Origin: Planotetraspora mira
Lineage (GTDB): Bacteria > Actinomycetota > Actinomycetes > Streptosporangiales > Streptosporangiaceae
Assembly: GCF_016863275.1 (NCBI RefSeq)
Contig: NZ_BOOO01000001.1
Location: 310,001-374,000, forward strand
Length of the DNA: 64,000 bases
Reading direction: 5' to 3'
The notes beneath the pieces were generated by a model that was given only the letters and a program-made list of their open reading frames with translations, ran no database searches and was not told the origin of the DNA. This document shows positions 63,334-64,000 of this stretch, one piece after another (position 1 is the first letter of the stretch; every line of letters begins with the position of its first letter). The position numbers were made by a program, and so were the translations under genes.

Positions 63334-64000
63334 ATGGACGTCGGCAGGAGGGCGGTCTCGCGCGCGGAGGCCTCCACGGCCAACCGCGGCTGGTGGGACG
63401 GCGAGGCCGACGACTACCAGGCGGAGCACGGCGAGTTCCTGCGTGACGACGGTTTCATCTGGTGCCCTGAGGGACTGGACGAGGCCGACGCGCACCTCCT
63501 GGGCGAGGTGGCGGGCAGGAACGTCCTGGAGGTGGGCTGCGGGGCCGGGCAGTGCGGCCGGTGGCTGGCCGCCCGGGGCGCCTCGGTCGCCGGGTTCGAT
63601 CTCTCCCACCGGCAGTTGCAACACTCCCGCCGCATCGACCTGTCGACCGGCGGGGCGCTGCCCGTCGTCCAGGCCGACGCCGAGGTCCTGCCGTTCGCGG
63701 ACGGCTCGTTCGATCTCGCCTGCTCGGCCTTCGGGGCGCTGCCGTTCGTGGCGGACGCCGGGGCGGTGCTGTCCGAGATCCGCCGGGTGTTGCGCCCGGG
63801 CGGAAGGTTCGTGTTCTCGGTCAGCCATCCGATCCGGTGGGCGTTCCCCGACGACCCCGGGCCGGGGGGTCTCACGGCCGACCGCTCGTATTTCGACCGG
63901 ACGCCGTACGTCGAGTTCTCCGACGACGGTGTGCCGTCCTACGTGGAGCACCACCGGACGATGAGCGACTGGGTGGCCCTGATCGTGTCCTCGGGCCTCA
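63334..64000 (+). CDS. Class I SAM-dependent methyltransferase (3' truncated)
   Basis: The frame opens at an ATG after GGGGGG and runs off the right edge with 222 codons. SAM-binding motif I is LEVGCGAGQCGRWLAARGASVAGFDLS near residue 65, with motif post-I VQADAEVLPFADGSFD and RRVLRPGGRFVFSVSHPIRW. The start VGRRAVSRAEASTANRGWWDGEADDYQ matches actinobacterial methyltransferases of this kind. The substrate is unknown. Confidence 0.9.
   Translation, partial: MDVGRRAVSRAEASTANRGWWDGEADDYQAEHGEFLRDDGFIWCPEGLDEADAHLLGEVAGRNVLEVGCGAGQCGRWLAARGASVAGFDLSHRQLQHSRRIDLSTGGALPVVQADAEVLPFADGSFDLACSAFGALPFVADAGAVLSEIRRVLRPGGRFVFSVSHPIRWAFPDDPGPGGLTADRSYFDRTPYVEFSDDGVPSYVEHHRTMSDWVALIVSSGL

Overview
The window is high-GC DNA from an actinobacterium, most likely a member of the Streptosporangiales (Nonomuraea/Microbispora/Streptosporangium type); this placement is inferred. 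The support is the actinobacterial bcc-aa3 respiratory locus (trpD, ctaE-qcrCAB, ctaF-ctaD-ctaC, adoK, an iscA-type gene, nadA), the Psp system with PspAA/PspAB, the cobU-cobS and pepA-lpd-sucB-lipB-lipA neighbourhoods, the DUF3043/DUF4191/DUF5997 families, many GTG starts and apparent leaderless genes, and a c-di-AMP (ydaO) riboswitch in front of an NlpC/P60 cell-wall hydrolase. No tRNA, rRNA, insertion sequence, phage or CRISPR locus was seen.

Layout. 1-13 kb: argG with a probable ARG box, a xanthine-dehydrogenase-type large subunit without partners, a TetR/MFS efflux pair with two operators, a broken oxidoreductase remnant, a DedA protein, a DUF5997/LysR-like divergent pair, two NlpC/P60 hydrolases and an NYN-domain protein. 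13-28 kb: a sulfur and nucleoside salvage island. On the + strand a BMP-type nucleoside ABC importer is translationally chained to an MtnA-like isomerase, a nucleoside hydrolase, MtnC and MtnB. Facing it on the - strand are MtnK and a ribose-type ABC importer, and MtnD diverges from that operon. Together they could import methylthioadenosine or methylthioribose and carry it to the methionine precursor; only the final transaminase is missing. A DszC/SfnB-like flavin enzyme lies beside it. 28-45 kb: a DEDD exonuclease/GIY-YIG fusion, an isolated RAM domain, trpD, and the complete cytochrome bcc-aa3 supercomplex, followed by sulfur transfer, adenosine kinase, Fe-S assembly and NAD synthesis genes. 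45-64 kb: the Psp envelope-stress operon with HtpX, a multicopper oxidase, an aldo/keto reductase, cobU/cobS, pepA, lpd, sucB (2-oxo acid dehydrogenase), lipB/lipA and a partial methyltransferase.

The most unusual signal is a dispersed family of short repeats found in three separate intergenic gaps (10.2-10.4, 30.2-30.4 and 54.4-54.55 kb). Each array repeats a core, GTGATCATGC, embedded in a conserved stretch of about 19 bp. Core-to-core spacing is exactly 53 bp in all nine intervals, while most of the DNA between cores varies. A second striking point is that the lipB product lacks both residues of the catalytic Lys/Cys pair. A third is a Crp-like site placed upstream of the c-di-AMP riboswitch, suggesting that two nucleotide signals control one cell-wall hydrolase.
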